64,000 nucleotides of DNA from Paraburkholderia sp. BCC1884 (GTDB taxonomy: Bacteria > Pseudomonadota > Gammaproteobacteria > Burkholderiales > Burkholderiaceae). Below the pieces are notes generated by a model. It did not search any database and had not been told where the DNA came from. It saw nothing but the letters and a program-made list of their open reading frames with translations. Each line of letters starts with the position of its first letter. Within the stretch, counting starts at the first letter, position 1. The translations under genes were made by a program, and so were the position numbers. Shown here one piece after another: positions 32,771-42,048 of the stretch. The stretch spans positions 62,001-126,000 of the forward strand of contig NZ_CAAJGL010000011.1 in assembly GCF_900996225.1 (NCBI RefSeq), given 5' to 3'.

Positions 32771-33706
32771 TCAGGGCTGACGCGCCTGCGGTGACGAACC
32801 CGGACACGCCGGATCTTTGCCCCAGTGGCCGTCACACACGCGCCAGCGGCACAACTGGTCTTCGAAGAAGCCACGCTGGCCGCACTCCTTCACGCGCTCG
32901 GCCAGCTTCGCATTACCGCCGCCCGCCGTCGCGCTGACCTTCGTGGCCGCATTGCCGCCCGTTGTTCTGGCATCGGCCGGTTTGGTCCTTGCGACGAGCG
33001 CAGCCAATAGATCGGCATCCGAATCATCTTTCGATGCCGTACCGGCAGCACGCGATTTCTTCGACTGCGCGACGGCCGTAGGCGTGCTCGCATGATGGCT
33101 GGCCAGTGGCTCTTTCTTGCCGTGGACGCTTTCATGCTTTGCGTTGCTGGCGACTGCCGTAACCGTCTTGCCGTGCTTTGCCGTGGGCACCGCCGCAGTC
33201 GATGCCGCCGTTGCCGACGCGACCGGGGTCGGCGCGCTGCTCGGCTCGGCGCCCTCCGCGAGCGCGCGCGACAGGCGGCTCGCATCGTCACCGCCTGACG
33301 CCGCCGAGGGCGTCGCGGCAGTTTTGCTGTCGCTATCGTCCGCCACGATCGTGGCTGCCTGCGAGGATGCCGCCGCCGGCGCCTCCGCTTTTGCGACGGC
33401 TTGCGCCGCGCCGCTCGCGGCCGGCGCAGGCGCGGCGGTCTTCACGACATTGGCCGGCGCAGCCGCCGCCAGCGACTCGGCTTGCGTGCGCTGTTGCATA
33501 TGCCATGCACCCCAGCCGCCCGCCGCGATCACGAGCAAGGCGACCAGCAGCAGCGGCGCTTTCGATCTACGTGGGTTGTCCGTGGGCGCGGCAACGCGCC
33601 CTTCGAGGTTCGCAAGAATTCGCGAACCATTGCGATCAGCGCCTTTAGCCTTATCGGATAACAGGCTAGGCGGGGCTTTGGAATTCGAACTTTCCGGCGC
33701 ACTCAT
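32771..33706 (-). CDS. Ala-rich single-pass membrane protein with Cys-rich C-terminus (T6SS-associated, function unknown)
   Basis: A 311-residue protein with a ~48-residue cytoplasmic N-terminus, one membrane helix (SKAPLLLVALLVIAAGGWGA, about 48-67), a long low-complexity Ala/Ser/Thr/Lys linker and a compact C-terminal module with four cysteines (VKECGQRGFFEDQLCRWRVC, then DPACPG). The topology (periplasmic Cys-rich end) is inferred from the helix position. It is divergent from the M15 peptidase gene at the edge of the type VI cluster. Similar Ala-rich membrane proteins occur beside Burkholderia T6SS loci, but no activity is recognised. Confidence 0.7.
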   Translation of the reverse strand: MSAPESSNSKAPPSLLSDKAKGADRNGSRILANLEGRVAAPTDNPRRSKAPLLLVALLVIAAGGWGAWHMQQRTQAESLAAAAPANVVKTAAPAPAASGAAQAVAKAEAPAAASSQAATIVADDSDSKTAATPSAASGGDDASRLSRALAEGAEPSSAPTPVASATAASTAAVPTAKHGKTVTAVASNAKHESVHGKKEPLASHHASTPTAVAQSKKSRAAGTASKDDSDADLLAALVARTKPADARTTGGNAATKVSATAGGGNAKLAERVKECGQRGFFEDQLCRWRVCDGHWGKDPACPGSSPQARQP

Positions 33707-33831
33707 TCACTGTCTCATTGAATCCTGGATTATTTCGCCGTGATAATACGTTCCGGCTCGTCTCCGAGCAGGCCTGATTCTAAGAGCAAGCATTCCAAAA
33801 TACAATTGTTTCCAATTCCCGGGGTTCAGCT

Positions 33832-34677
33832 TTGATTGCCGTAGTACTTCTCACCTATTTCGCCATCGCTGTCGTGATCGCCGCAATGTTGCTATTGCCG
33901 CCAGTTCGCGCCTATTTATTAGGCATGGCCGTCGTTATTCAAGGACGTGTTATGCGCGGGGCATCGCGCAGCGCTTCACGTGCTCGCGGTCAATTAACTC
34001 GCTCGGCAAAAATTTCGCAATCGACTGCTGTCGATATGAAAAAGTTACTCGTGAAGCGGCGCTTGCTGATTTTTAGCACCGCAGGTATTCTTGCGACGCC
34101 GCCATTGGTGGCATTGGCATTACGCGGCCGGCAATTATTCCAATTCGATGACACTGCGCGAGTACCGGACGAGAAAATTGCCGCGCTATTGAACGGCGAA
34201 CAGCTCGTGCCCCCGCCGCCACTGCCGCCCGAGGTTTTCGCAACGCAGGAAGTCGAGCAGATTCGGCCCGCGCTTAAAGACGCGAGCCGTGACTGGAATT
34301 TGCTCGATGCCGATTTCAGAACCCGTTTATTGCTCGTCTACAAAATCATGCATGAGCAGTACGGGTACGAAATGGCATTGCTGGAAGGTTATCGCAGTCC
34401 GGAGCGGCAAAACCGGCTCGCGCAAATGGGGGGTAACGTCACCAATGCCGCTGCGTTTCAAAGCTATCACCAATACGGTCTTGCCGCGGACAACGCCTTT
34501 TTGCGCGACGGCAAGCTCGTCATTTCAGAAAAAGATCCTTGGGCCATGCGCGGTTATCAGTTATACGGCCAAACCGCCGAACAGGTCGGTCTGGTGTGGG
34601 GCGGCCGCTGGAAAATGATGGATCTGGGGCACGTCGAATATCACAAACCCGGCTTCGTCATCGGGCGCGGTCATTAA
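33832..34677 (+). CDS. tagX: membrane-anchored M15-type peptidoglycan peptidase (TagX-like)
   Basis: A 281-residue protein. Two hydrophobic N-terminal segments (IAVVLLTYFAIAVVIAAMLL; then LIFSTAGILATPPLVALAL at about 80-98) precede a C-terminal VanY/M15 peptidase domain with YRSPERQ, zinc-site residues His and Asp in SYHQYGLAADNAF, and the second His in GHVEYHKPG. Peptidases of this kind (TagX) are thought to open the cell wall locally for assembly of type VI secretion; that agrees with its place before tssM. TTG at 33832 is the apparent start and is uncertain. Base composition is visibly more A/T-rich than that of tssM. Confidence 0.75.
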   Translation: MIAVVLLTYFAIAVVIAAMLLLPPVRAYLLGMAVVIQGRVMRGASRSASRARGQLTRSAKISQSTAVDMKKLLVKRRLLIFSTAGILATPPLVALALRGRQLFQFDDTARVPDEKIAALLNGEQLVPPPPLPPEVFATQEVEQIRPALKDASRDWNLLDADFRTRLLLVYKIMHEQYGYEMALLEGYRSPERQNRLAQMGGNVTNAAAFQSYHQYGLAADNAFLRDGKLVISEKDPWAMRGYQLYGQTAEQVGLVWGGRWKMMDLGHVEYHKPGFVIGRGH

Positions 34678-34927
34678 GGCCAACGGGTAATAAAAGAGGT
34701 GGTCAATGGGGCGTTCAATCGAATTTTCCGGCAAAAAGCGGCAATGCCGCACACATATCGATATTGCCCGGAGCGTCGTCGCCGCGAGCGGCTCCAGCGC
34801 ATTTAACAATTTATCCCCATTCGCGCCCGCCTGAATATGCTTTCGTTTTATTTCAATTGCCGCACGCGCGCGAGGCTCGTTGCCACACCCCGCGCCACGA
34901 CATTCATCACCAAGACCTGAACGGCTT

Positions 34928-37900
34928 ATGCGACGCATTCTCAACGTGTTGACCCACCCACGCACGCTCTCGATCATCGGCCTGCTCGCGCTCGCTGCGG
35001 TTTTATTCATCGGCGCCGATACGCTGCAGATCGATCCGATGTGGCCTGCCATCATCCTCGGGGCGGTGATCGTGCTGTGCTTGCTGGTGTGGGCGGTGCG
35101 CCGCCTGCGCGCGCGGCGCGCGAACAACAGGCTCGGCGAGATGCTGGAGCAGCAGGCGGAGAAGCCGACTGAAAGCGGCCCGGCTCCCACGCCCGCCCGT
35201 CAGGCCGAACTCGACGTGCTGCGCACGCGCCTCGTCGACGCGGTCAAGACCATCAAGACCTCGAAGATCGGCCAGGTCTCGGGCGGCTCGGCGCTATATG
35301 AATTGCCGTGGTACATCGTGATCGGCAACCCGGCGGCCGGCAAGAGTAGCGCGGTGCTCAACTCGGGCCTGCAATTCCCCTTCGCCGACAAGAACAACGC
35401 GGTGATTCACGGCATCGGCGGCACGCGTAACTGCGACTGGTTCTTCACCACCGAAGGCATTCTGCTCGACACCGCCGGCCGCTATTCCGTGCACGAAGAA
35501 GACCGCACCGAATGGCTCGGCTTTCTCGGCCTGCTCAAGCGCTTTCGCCCGAAGGCGCCGATCAACGGCATCATCGTCACGGCGAGCATTGCCGAGCTGA
35601 CCAGCAGCAAGCCCGAATTCGCGATCAATCTCGCGAAGAACCTGCGCCAGCGCGTGCAGGAACTGACCGAGAAGCTCGAAGTGTTCGCACCGGTGTACGT
35701 GATGTTCACCAAGGCCGACCTGATCACGGGCTTCACGGAGTTCTTCAGCGGCGGCGAGCGTCATGAATACGACCGCGTCTGGGGCGCTACCCTGCCCTAC
35801 GAGCCCGACGAAAAGCGCGACGTGGTGGGTCTGTTCGACGAACACTTCGAAGCGCTGTACGACGGCCTCAAGGAGATCAGCGTCGCGCAGATGTCGATCA
35901 ATCGCGGCAACAAGCTCTCGCCGGGCCAACTGAGCTTTCCGCTCGAATTCTCGACGATCAAGCCCGCGTTGCGCGCGTTCCTCGCCACGCTGTTCGAAAC
36001 CAACCCGTTCCAGTACAAGCCGATTTTCCGCGGCTTCTACTTCACCAGCGCCTTGCAGGAAGGCGAAACCAATAGCGCCGCGGCCACCCGCATCGCCAAC
36101 CGTTTCGGCCTGAGCGCCGACAGCCTGCCCAAGCCGCATAGCGCGTTCTCGAAGAACGGCTTCTTCCTGCGCGATCTGTTTTCGAAGGTGATCTTCGCCG
36201 ACCGGCAGACGGTCCGCCAGTTCGCGAGCCCCGCAAAGACGCGCATGCGTTACGCCACCTTCTTCGGCTTCGTCGCCGTACTCGCACTGGCGCTCGGCGG
36301 CTGGACCTGGTCGACGGTCAACAACGAGCAGCTCACGGCGAACGTGCAGGCCGACCTCGACAATGTCGTGCGTCTGCAGCAGAACCGCAACGATCTGCAA
36401 TCGCGCATGCAGGCCATGGACGTGCTGGAAGACCGCATCGACCAGCTCGAACAGTTCCGCCGCGACCGGCCGCTCGCCGTGTCGCTCGGGCTCTATCAGG
36501 GCGATCGTCTCGAACAGCGTCTGCTCACCGAGTACTACAACGGTGTGCGTCAGATCATGCTCGACCCGGTCTCGCAGAATCTCGCGTCGTTCCTGAAGGA
36601 CGTAAACGCGCATCCGGACCAGCTCGCGCCGCTGAACCGCGCGCCGGACGCGGCCGCCGTGCCCGTGTCCGCGCATACGGCAATGGCCGCGAACGGTCAG
36701 GGCGGCCTCTATAGCGACGCGTCGCCGACCAACGTCGAAGACGCTTACAACGCGCTCAAGACCTACCTGATGCTCAGCGACAAGCGTCACGTGGAAACGG
36801 CCCACCTGACCGATCAGGTGGCCCGCTTCTGGCGCGGCTGGCTCGAAACCAATCGCGGCAACATGCCGCGCGACGAGATGATCCGCAGCGCCGAGCGCAT
36901 GATCACCTTCTACCTCTCGCGCGTGTCCGACGACGACTGGCCGATGATCGACCAGAACCTCGGCCTCGTCGACCAGACGCGTGAAAACCTGCGCCGCGTG
37001 GTACGCGGCATGCCGGCCCGTCAACGCGTCTACGAGGAAATCAAGGCACGGGCCTCGACCCGCTTCGCGCCGATGACGATTGCGCGCATCGTCGGCGAAA
37101 ACAATACGGCGCTGGTGGCGGGCAGCTATGCGATCCCCGGCACCTTCACGCGTGAAGCGTGGTTCCAGTACGTGCAGCCCGCGATCCGCGACGCCGCCAC
37201 CAAGGAACTACAGGCGAAGGACTGGGTGCTCAACACCTCCGCGCACGACGACCTGACACTCGAAGGCAGCCCCGAGCAGATCCAGAAGGCGCTCGTCTCG
37301 ATGTACAAGACGGAGTACGCGATGCACTGGCAGAAGTTCATGCAAGGCATTGCGGTGCAGAGCTTCGGCAGTTTCGCTCAGGCGGTGGATGCGATGAACC
37401 GTCTCGGCGACCCGCAGGATTCGCCGATCCGCAAGGTGCTCGAAACGGCTTACGACCAGACCTCGTGGGACAACCCGTCGCTCTTCAACGCGAACCTCAA
37501 GCGCGCGCAGACCGGCGTCACCAGCTGGTTCAAGAACTGGTTCTCGCGGGCGCCGACCGGCCAGCTCAACGCCAACATCGACATCAACGGCAATCCCGTC
37601 GAAATGCCGATGGGTCCGATCGGTCAGGAGTTCTCGGCGCTGGGCCGCATCGTCCAGACCGGCGACAACGGCTCGATGCTCAAGGGCTATATGGACACGC
37701 TGTCGAAGGTCCGTACGCGCTTCAACGTGATCAGGAATCAGGGCGATCCGGGACCGGGCGCGCGGCAGCTGATGCAGCAGACGCTCGACGGCAGCGGCTC
37801 CGAGTTGGCCGATTCGCTCAAGTTCGTCGACGAACAGATGCTCACGGGCCTCACCGATTCGCAGCGCAAGGCTCTGCGTCCGCTGCTGGTGCGTCCGCTG

Positions 37901-38827
37901 ATGGCGGCGTATGCGGTGGTGATCCAGCCGGCCAGCGTCGAAGTCAACAAGGTGTGGAACGCGCAGGTCTATCAGAACTTCCAGGGTTCGCTCGCGAACA
38001 AGTATCCGTTCGCCGGCGACGCGAAGGTCGAAGCCGGTGCGGGTGAAATCGCCCAGGTGTTCGGTCCGGACGGCGCGATCGCCAAGTTCGTCGGCACCAC
38101 GCTCGGGCCGCTCGCGGTGCGCCGTGGCGACACGCTGACGGCACGCACGTGGGGCGACATGGGTCTTGCGCTCACGCCCGACTTCACCAATGGCTTCGCG
38201 CGCTGGGTGGCGCCGCTCGCCGGCGGTGCAGCGGCTGCGTCGGCAGGAGCGGGTTCAGGCTCGGCCGAACCGCAGACCGTGTTCCAGATTCTGCCGCAGC
38301 CGAGCAGCGGCACCACGGAGTATACGCTCGCGATCGACGGCCAGCAGATGCGTTACCGCAACACGCCGCCGCAGTGGACCAACTTCGTGTGGCCGAATCC
38401 GTCGGGCTCGCCCGGCGCCACGCTGAACGCGACGACCTTCGACGGCCGCACGCTGCAACTGGTCAACGAACCGGGTCGCTACGGTCTCGAGAAACTGATC
38501 AACTCCGCGCAGCGCAAGCGCCGCCCGGACGGCACCTTCGATCTGTCGTGGACGCAAGGCAGTGTGACGGTGGCGATCAGCATGCGCATCATCAGCACGT
38601 CGCAAGCTTCCAGCGGCAGCAGCGATGCGCCGCAACAGCAGAGCCTGCGTGGTCTGCGCCTGCCCTCGTCGGTGGCGGACGTGAGCGCGGCGGCCAATTC
38701 GGTCAATGCGACAGCAACGGGCAGCGCGGGCAGTGGGAGCCCCGCGCCCGCCATGACGCCCGCGTCGCAAGCAACGCGGCCGGCCACGGCCGCCGCTGCG
38801 GTTTCGAATACAGGGGGTGCGCAATGA
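34928..38827 (+). CDS. tssM: type VI secretion inner-membrane protein TssM (IcmF)
   Basis: A 1299-residue IcmF-family protein. Two N-terminal membrane helices (LSIIGLLALAAVLFIGADTL; PAIILGAVIVLCLLVWAV) precede a cytoplasmic NTPase domain with Walker A GNPAAGKSS at residues 133-141. A third helix (FGFVAVLALALGGWTW, about residue 440) leads to a large periplasmic region with C-terminal beta-rich TssJ-binding sequence (FQILPQPSSGTTEYTLAIDG). The Ser/Ala-rich end is low complexity. It overlaps tagF by 4 bp. TssM with TssL and TssJ forms the membrane complex. ATG 34928 was chosen at the first helix; 34678-34927 holds nothing else recognised. Confidence 0.95.
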   Translation: MRRILNVLTHPRTLSIIGLLALAAVLFIGADTLQIDPMWPAIILGAVIVLCLLVWAVRRLRARRANNRLGEMLEQQAEKPTESGPAPTPARQAELDVLRTRLVDAVKTIKTSKIGQVSGGSALYELPWYIVIGNPAAGKSSAVLNSGLQFPFADKNNAVIHGIGGTRNCDWFFTTEGILLDTAGRYSVHEEDRTEWLGFLGLLKRFRPKAPINGIIVTASIAELTSSKPEFAINLAKNLRQRVQELTEKLEVFAPVYVMFTKADLITGFTEFFSGGERHEYDRVWGATLPYEPDEKRDVVGLFDEHFEALYDGLKEISVAQMSINRGNKLSPGQLSFPLEFSTIKPALRAFLATLFETNPFQYKPIFRGFYFTSALQEGETNSAAATRIANRFGLSADSLPKPHSAFSKNGFFLRDLFSKVIFADRQTVRQFASPAKTRMRYATFFGFVAVLALALGGWTWSTVNNEQLTANVQADLDNVVRLQQNRNDLQSRMQAMDVLEDRIDQLEQFRRDRPLAVSLGLYQGDRLEQRLLTEYYNGVRQIMLDPVSQNLASFLKDVNAHPDQLAPLNRAPDAAAVPVSAHTAMAANGQGGLYSDASPTNVEDAYNALKTYLMLSDKRHVETAHLTDQVARFWRGWLETNRGNMPRDEMIRSAERMITFYLSRVSDDDWPMIDQNLGLVDQTRENLRRVVRGMPARQRVYEEIKARASTRFAPMTIARIVGENNTALVAGSYAIPGTFTREAWFQYVQPAIRDAATKELQAKDWVLNTSAHDDLTLEGSPEQIQKALVSMYKTEYAMHWQKFMQGIAVQSFGSFAQAVDAMNRLGDPQDSPIRKVLETAYDQTSWDNPSLFNANLKRAQTGVTSWFKNWFSRAPTGQLNANIDINGNPVEMPMGPIGQEFSALGRIVQTGDNGSMLKGYMDTLSKVRTRFNVIRNQGDPGPGARQLMQQTLDGSGSELADSLKFVDEQMLTGLTDSQRKALRPLLVRPLMAAYAVVIQPASVEVNKVWNAQVYQNFQGSLANKYPFAGDAKVEAGAGEIAQVFGPDGAIAKFVGTTLGPLAVRRGDTLTARTWGDMGLALTPDFTNGFARWVAPLAGGAAAASAGAGSGSAEPQTVFQILPQPSSGTTEYTLAIDGQQMRYRNTPPQWTNFVWPNPSGSPGATLNATTFDGRTLQLVNEPGRYGLEKLINSAQRKRRPDGTFDLSWTQGSVTVAISMRIISTSQASSGSSDAPQQQSLRGLRLPSSVADVSAAANSVNATATGSAGSGSPAPAMTPASQATRPATAAAAVSNTGGAQ

Positions 38828-39816
38828 CGCAAACCGTGCAGGCGCAGATCGCCTACTTCGGCAAGATTCCGTCGCGCGGCGACTTCGTCAAAAGCCCGCA
38901 TAACCCGCAGTTGCTGGCTACGCTCGACAGCTGGATCGCCGAGGCGATGGAATTGCTCTCCGATGATCCGCGCTGGAAGATCGTCTACGAGAACGCCAGG
39001 CCGATGCACTTCGCGTTCCTCGGTTCGCGTAGCAAGCTGGCGATTGCCGGACATATGGTAGCGAGCCACGATCAGTCCTCGCGGCGTTTTCCGTTTCTGG
39101 CCGCGACCGCGCTGGAAGTCGAAAAGCCGCTGACCTTCCTCGCCCGCAGTCCGCTCGCGTTCGCGCGCCTGTGGTCTCGTGTCGCCTCGCAGATGAAGCC
39201 GCTGCTCGGCGCCAGCGAGCCGGCCGGTGCGCTGCAGGCGCTGGGCGACACGCAGGTGCCGATCGAAACCGGCGCAGGCCCCGGCAATCCGCATGACGGC
39301 ACGTTCAACGACTTCGTCGAGCATCAGACGCTCTCCGGCCTCGAACAGATGCTGCTCGCAAGCGGCCATCCGGTGCGGCTGCGCGGCGCGATGCTGGCGC
39401 TCGGCTCGCTGCTGCGTCCGGTGATGCAAAGCGGCTCGTCGCATCTCGAACGCGGTCTGACCTTACCGCTGCCGAACGATCCGTTCTATCGCAGCCTCGT
39501 CGCCGCATTCTGGCTCGAACTGATTGCCCCGTTCGTCGCGCAGGCGGATTTCGAACTGGCGATTTTCATCGGCACGATTGCGGAGCGCGAACGGCTCATC
39601 ATCGGCTTTAACGGCGCTTCGGCCAGGACGCTGCATAGCGTGGTCGATCCGCAGTCGTACGCGGCACATAACATCGATATCGACGATCCCGAGTGGATCG
39701 ACGAACACGCACAAAACGATCATGGCATCAGCAAGCTCGTCAGTTACCTCGACCAACCGCAACTGTCGCTGCGCGTCAGCATCGACACGTTCCGCGAAGC
39801 ATTCACGGGAGCGTGA
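38824..39816 (+). CDS. tagF: type VI secretion-associated protein TagF
   Basis: A 330-residue protein of the TagF/ImpM (DUF2094) family: AQIAYFGKIPSRGDFVKSPH at the start, then LGSRSKLAIAGHMVASHDQS and RRFPFLAA. TagF is a post-translational repressor of T6SS firing in species where it has been studied. Its usual antagonists (PpkA, PppA, Fha) are not encoded in this window. The start codon overlaps the tssM stop (ATGA), and the OmpA-like gene follows within 5 bp, so the three are one operon. Confidence 0.88.
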   Translation: MTQTVQAQIAYFGKIPSRGDFVKSPHNPQLLATLDSWIAEAMELLSDDPRWKIVYENARPMHFAFLGSRSKLAIAGHMVASHDQSSRRFPFLAATALEVEKPLTFLARSPLAFARLWSRVASQMKPLLGASEPAGALQALGDTQVPIETGAGPGNPHDGTFNDFVEHQTLSGLEQMLLASGHPVRLRGAMLALGSLLRPVMQSGSSHLERGLTLPLPNDPFYRSLVAAFWLELIAPFVAQADFELAIFIGTIAERERLIIGFNGASARTLHSVVDPQSYAAHNIDIDDPEWIDEHAQNDHGISKLVSYLDQPQLSLRVSIDTFREAFTGA

Positions 39817-39820
39817 CACG

Positions 39821-40786
39821 ATGCTGAAGCACTCCACTCGCATGGCCGCGCTGCTCACCTCGCTGCTGGTCAGCGCATTTGCTCATGCCGACAACGACGG
39901 TCCGGCCCGCGTCACGCCGGTCGACAACAGCGGCGTTTCGATCCACACCACGGTTCTGCCTGCGCCTTCGTCGGCACTAGCGGGCAATGGCGGGGCCGCC
40001 GGGCCTGCCGTCACCACGGCCGAGCTCGCCAGTGGCACGACCGGCGCCGGCACCGGCGCGGTCACCGCGGCACCGCCGCCCGCCAACGCAACGCCGGGCC
40101 AGGTGGTGGTCGGCGGCAAGGTGCCCGATGAAGCGACCAAGGCGGCCGTGCTGGCGAAACTGCGCGACACTTACGGCGCAGCGAATGTCGTGGATCAGAT
40201 CGAAGTGGCCGACGTGGCCACGCCGCCGAACTGGTCCTCCAACGTGCAGAAGCTGATTGGGCCGCAACTCAAGCAGATCAGCAAAGGCCAGTTGAAAATC
40301 GACGGCACGCAGATCGACGTAAAAGGCGAAGTGCACAACGAATCGCAACGACAGCAACTGGCGAGCGATATGGCGAATGCGCTGAACCCGACCTACACGA
40401 TCAAGAACGGTTTGCGCGTCAGCACCTCCGAACAGGGTCTGCTCGATCAGACGCTAGCGAATCGCACCATCGAATTCGAAACCGGCAGTGCAACGCTCAC
40501 GCCGCAAGGCCGCGCGATTCTGGATCAGATGGCGGCCGCGATGGCGAAGATGGCGACGCGGACGGTGGCGATCATCGGCCACACCGACAACTCGGGCAAT
40601 CGCACGTCGAATATCGCACTGAGCCAGGCGCGGGCGGATGCGGTAAAGGGTTATCTGGTCGCGAGAGGCATTGCCCCGCAACAGATGACGACGACGGGCG
40701 TCGGCCCGGATCAGCCGATTGCGTCGAACGATACGACCGATGGCCGCGCGCGCAATCGCCGGATCGAATTCCGCGCGGGGTCTTGA
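39821..40786 (+). CDS. OmpA-family peptidoglycan-binding protein of the T6SS locus
   Basis: A 321-residue exported protein: signal peptide (MLKHSTRMAALLTSLLVSAF, cleavage after AHA), a Pro/Ala/Thr linker, a BON-like middle (VGGKVPDEATKAAVLAKLRD) and a C-terminal OmpA domain with IEFETGSATLTPQGRAIL, IGHTDNSGNRTSN and DGRARNRRIEF. TssL here lacks such a domain, so this protein probably ties the membrane complex to peptidoglycan. It is the last gene of the tssM operon and is followed by a strong terminator. Confidence 0.88.
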   Translation: MLKHSTRMAALLTSLLVSAFAHADNDGPARVTPVDNSGVSIHTTVLPAPSSALAGNGGAAGPAVTTAELASGTTGAGTGAVTAAPPPANATPGQVVVGGKVPDEATKAAVLAKLRDTYGAANVVDQIEVADVATPPNWSSNVQKLIGPQLKQISKGQLKIDGTQIDVKGEVHNESQRQQLASDMANALNPTYTIKNGLRVSTSEQGLLDQTLANRTIEFETGSATLTPQGRAILDQMAAAMAKMATRTVAIIGHTDNSGNRTSNIALSQARADAVKGYLVARGIAPQQMTTTGVGPDQPIASNDTTDGRARNRRIEFRAGS

Positions 40787-40814
40787 GTTAGTGCGCGCCT
40801 CGGTGCGCGTGTCG

Positions 40815-40857
40815 AAAAAAAGCCTGACTTCGTCTTGCGGTGAAGCCAGGTTTTTTT
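40815..40857. terminator. bidirectional rho-independent terminator
   Basis: A7, then a 9-bp stem with one mismatch (CCTGACTTC / GAAGCCAGG) around a 12-nt loop, then T7. Located between the convergent OmpA-like and tssA genes, it should stop both operons. Confidence 0.85.
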
Positions 40858-40878
40858 ATTTGCGTCGAAGCTATCGTG

Positions 40879-42000
40879 TCAGCTGTTCTCTTCCGGCTTC
40901 ACGCCCAGCAACTCGCGAATATGCGCGAGCGAGCCGTCGTCCTTGACCACCGTCGAGAGCCATTGATGTAACGACATGTCCGCCGCTTCCGCGGCTTTGT
41001 CGGCGAAATAGGCGGCCGGATTGTGCGGCTCCGTGGTGCGGAAAAAGCGCGCCACCGCGCGCAATTGCGCGACGGCTTGCGCGCGGCTCTGGATTCCTGC
41101 AATCGGGCTGCTCGGCATGGTCGTCAACACAGGTTCCTCGCGTTGCGCTGCGGTCTTGAAGGTGGGCTCGGCGCGTTCGTGTTCGGGTTCGTTCGGCGTG
41201 GCCGCAGCAGCTGTTTTCGCGGCGGCTGCCGTGTCGGCATTCACACCCAGTTCGCGGGCAAAACGTTCGACTAGCCGGAAGACGCTCTCGTACGCCTCTT
41301 TCGCCTGACGGAAGCTCGGCGCGGAATCGGCCGCGCGCCGGTCGAGTTCCTGTTCGAGCGCGAGCAGCGCGGCTTCGAAAGCTTTCAGGTCTTGCAGCAA
41401 TGCGGTATAGAAAGCCGGTGGCGTGGCGCGCTTCGATGCCTCGATCTGCTCGATCGACGGCTTGCCGCGTGCGATATCGTCGGCGTGATCGGGATCACGC
41501 CTGATCGCTTGCGCGACGTGCGTAGCCACGTCCCAGTCCACCGTGCTATACGAACTGCCTTGCGCCGACGTGATCGGCATGGCGCGCAACAGGTCGCCGG
41601 TACGCCCGACCAGCCATGCGACATTGCCGAGGCGATACTCGGTGTCGTCGCCGTCCGGCAGCGGATGCACGGTGTCCCAGTAACGCTCGCACAGTCCGGT
41701 CAACAACGCATAACCTTGCGTCAGGCCGCCGATACCCTCTTCGATCGCCAGCGCTTCGGTCAGCCAGACCGCGAGGCGCAGGTCCTTGGTCTGCATTTGC
41801 AGCAGACTGCTCGAACGCGCCACCACGAAGGGCCAATCGGCCTCCTTGATTTCCGTGACCCATTCGCCCTGATCGAGCGATGGGTCTTCGAACCGGCGCG
41901 CGTGCTGGATCGCATCGAAGTCGGCGGAAAACAGCAGGTCGTCGCCACAAGGCGAGGTGTCGCTGACCGGTTCCAGCAGCGTGTTCAGATTAGTCGGCAT
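40879..42000 (-). CDS. tssA: type VI secretion protein TssA
   Basis: A 373-residue ImpA-domain protein: LLEPVSDTSPCGDDLLFSAD at the start, DIKxADW-like EIKEADWPFVV, GLTQGYALLTGLCERYWDTV and YRLGNVAWL. A Glu/Ala/Thr linker follows, then a C-terminal helical part with SRAQAVAQLRAVARFFRTTE and EPHNPAAYF. TssA caps or coordinates sheath and tube growth. It is the last gene of the leftward operon beginning with the TPR lipoprotein. Confidence 0.92.
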   Translation of the reverse strand: MPTNLNTLLEPVSDTSPCGDDLLFSADFDAIQHARRFEDPSLDQGEWVTEIKEADWPFVVARSSSLLQMQTKDLRLAVWLTEALAIEEGIGGLTQGYALLTGLCERYWDTVHPLPDGDDTEYRLGNVAWLVGRTGDLLRAMPITSAQGSSYSTVDWDVATHVAQAIRRDPDHADDIARGKPSIEQIEASKRATPPAFYTALLQDLKAFEAALLALEQELDRRAADSAPSFRQAKEAYESVFRLVERFARELGVNADTAAAAKTAAAATPNEPEHERAEPTFKTAAQREEPVLTTMPSSPIAGIQSRAQAVAQLRAVARFFRTTEPHNPAAYFADKAAEAADMSLHQWLSTVVKDDGSLAHIRELLGVKPEENS

Positions 42001-42048
42001 GACAGCAACTTTTTAATTATCCAGTACGGCATTGAACAGGTGAGGCGC

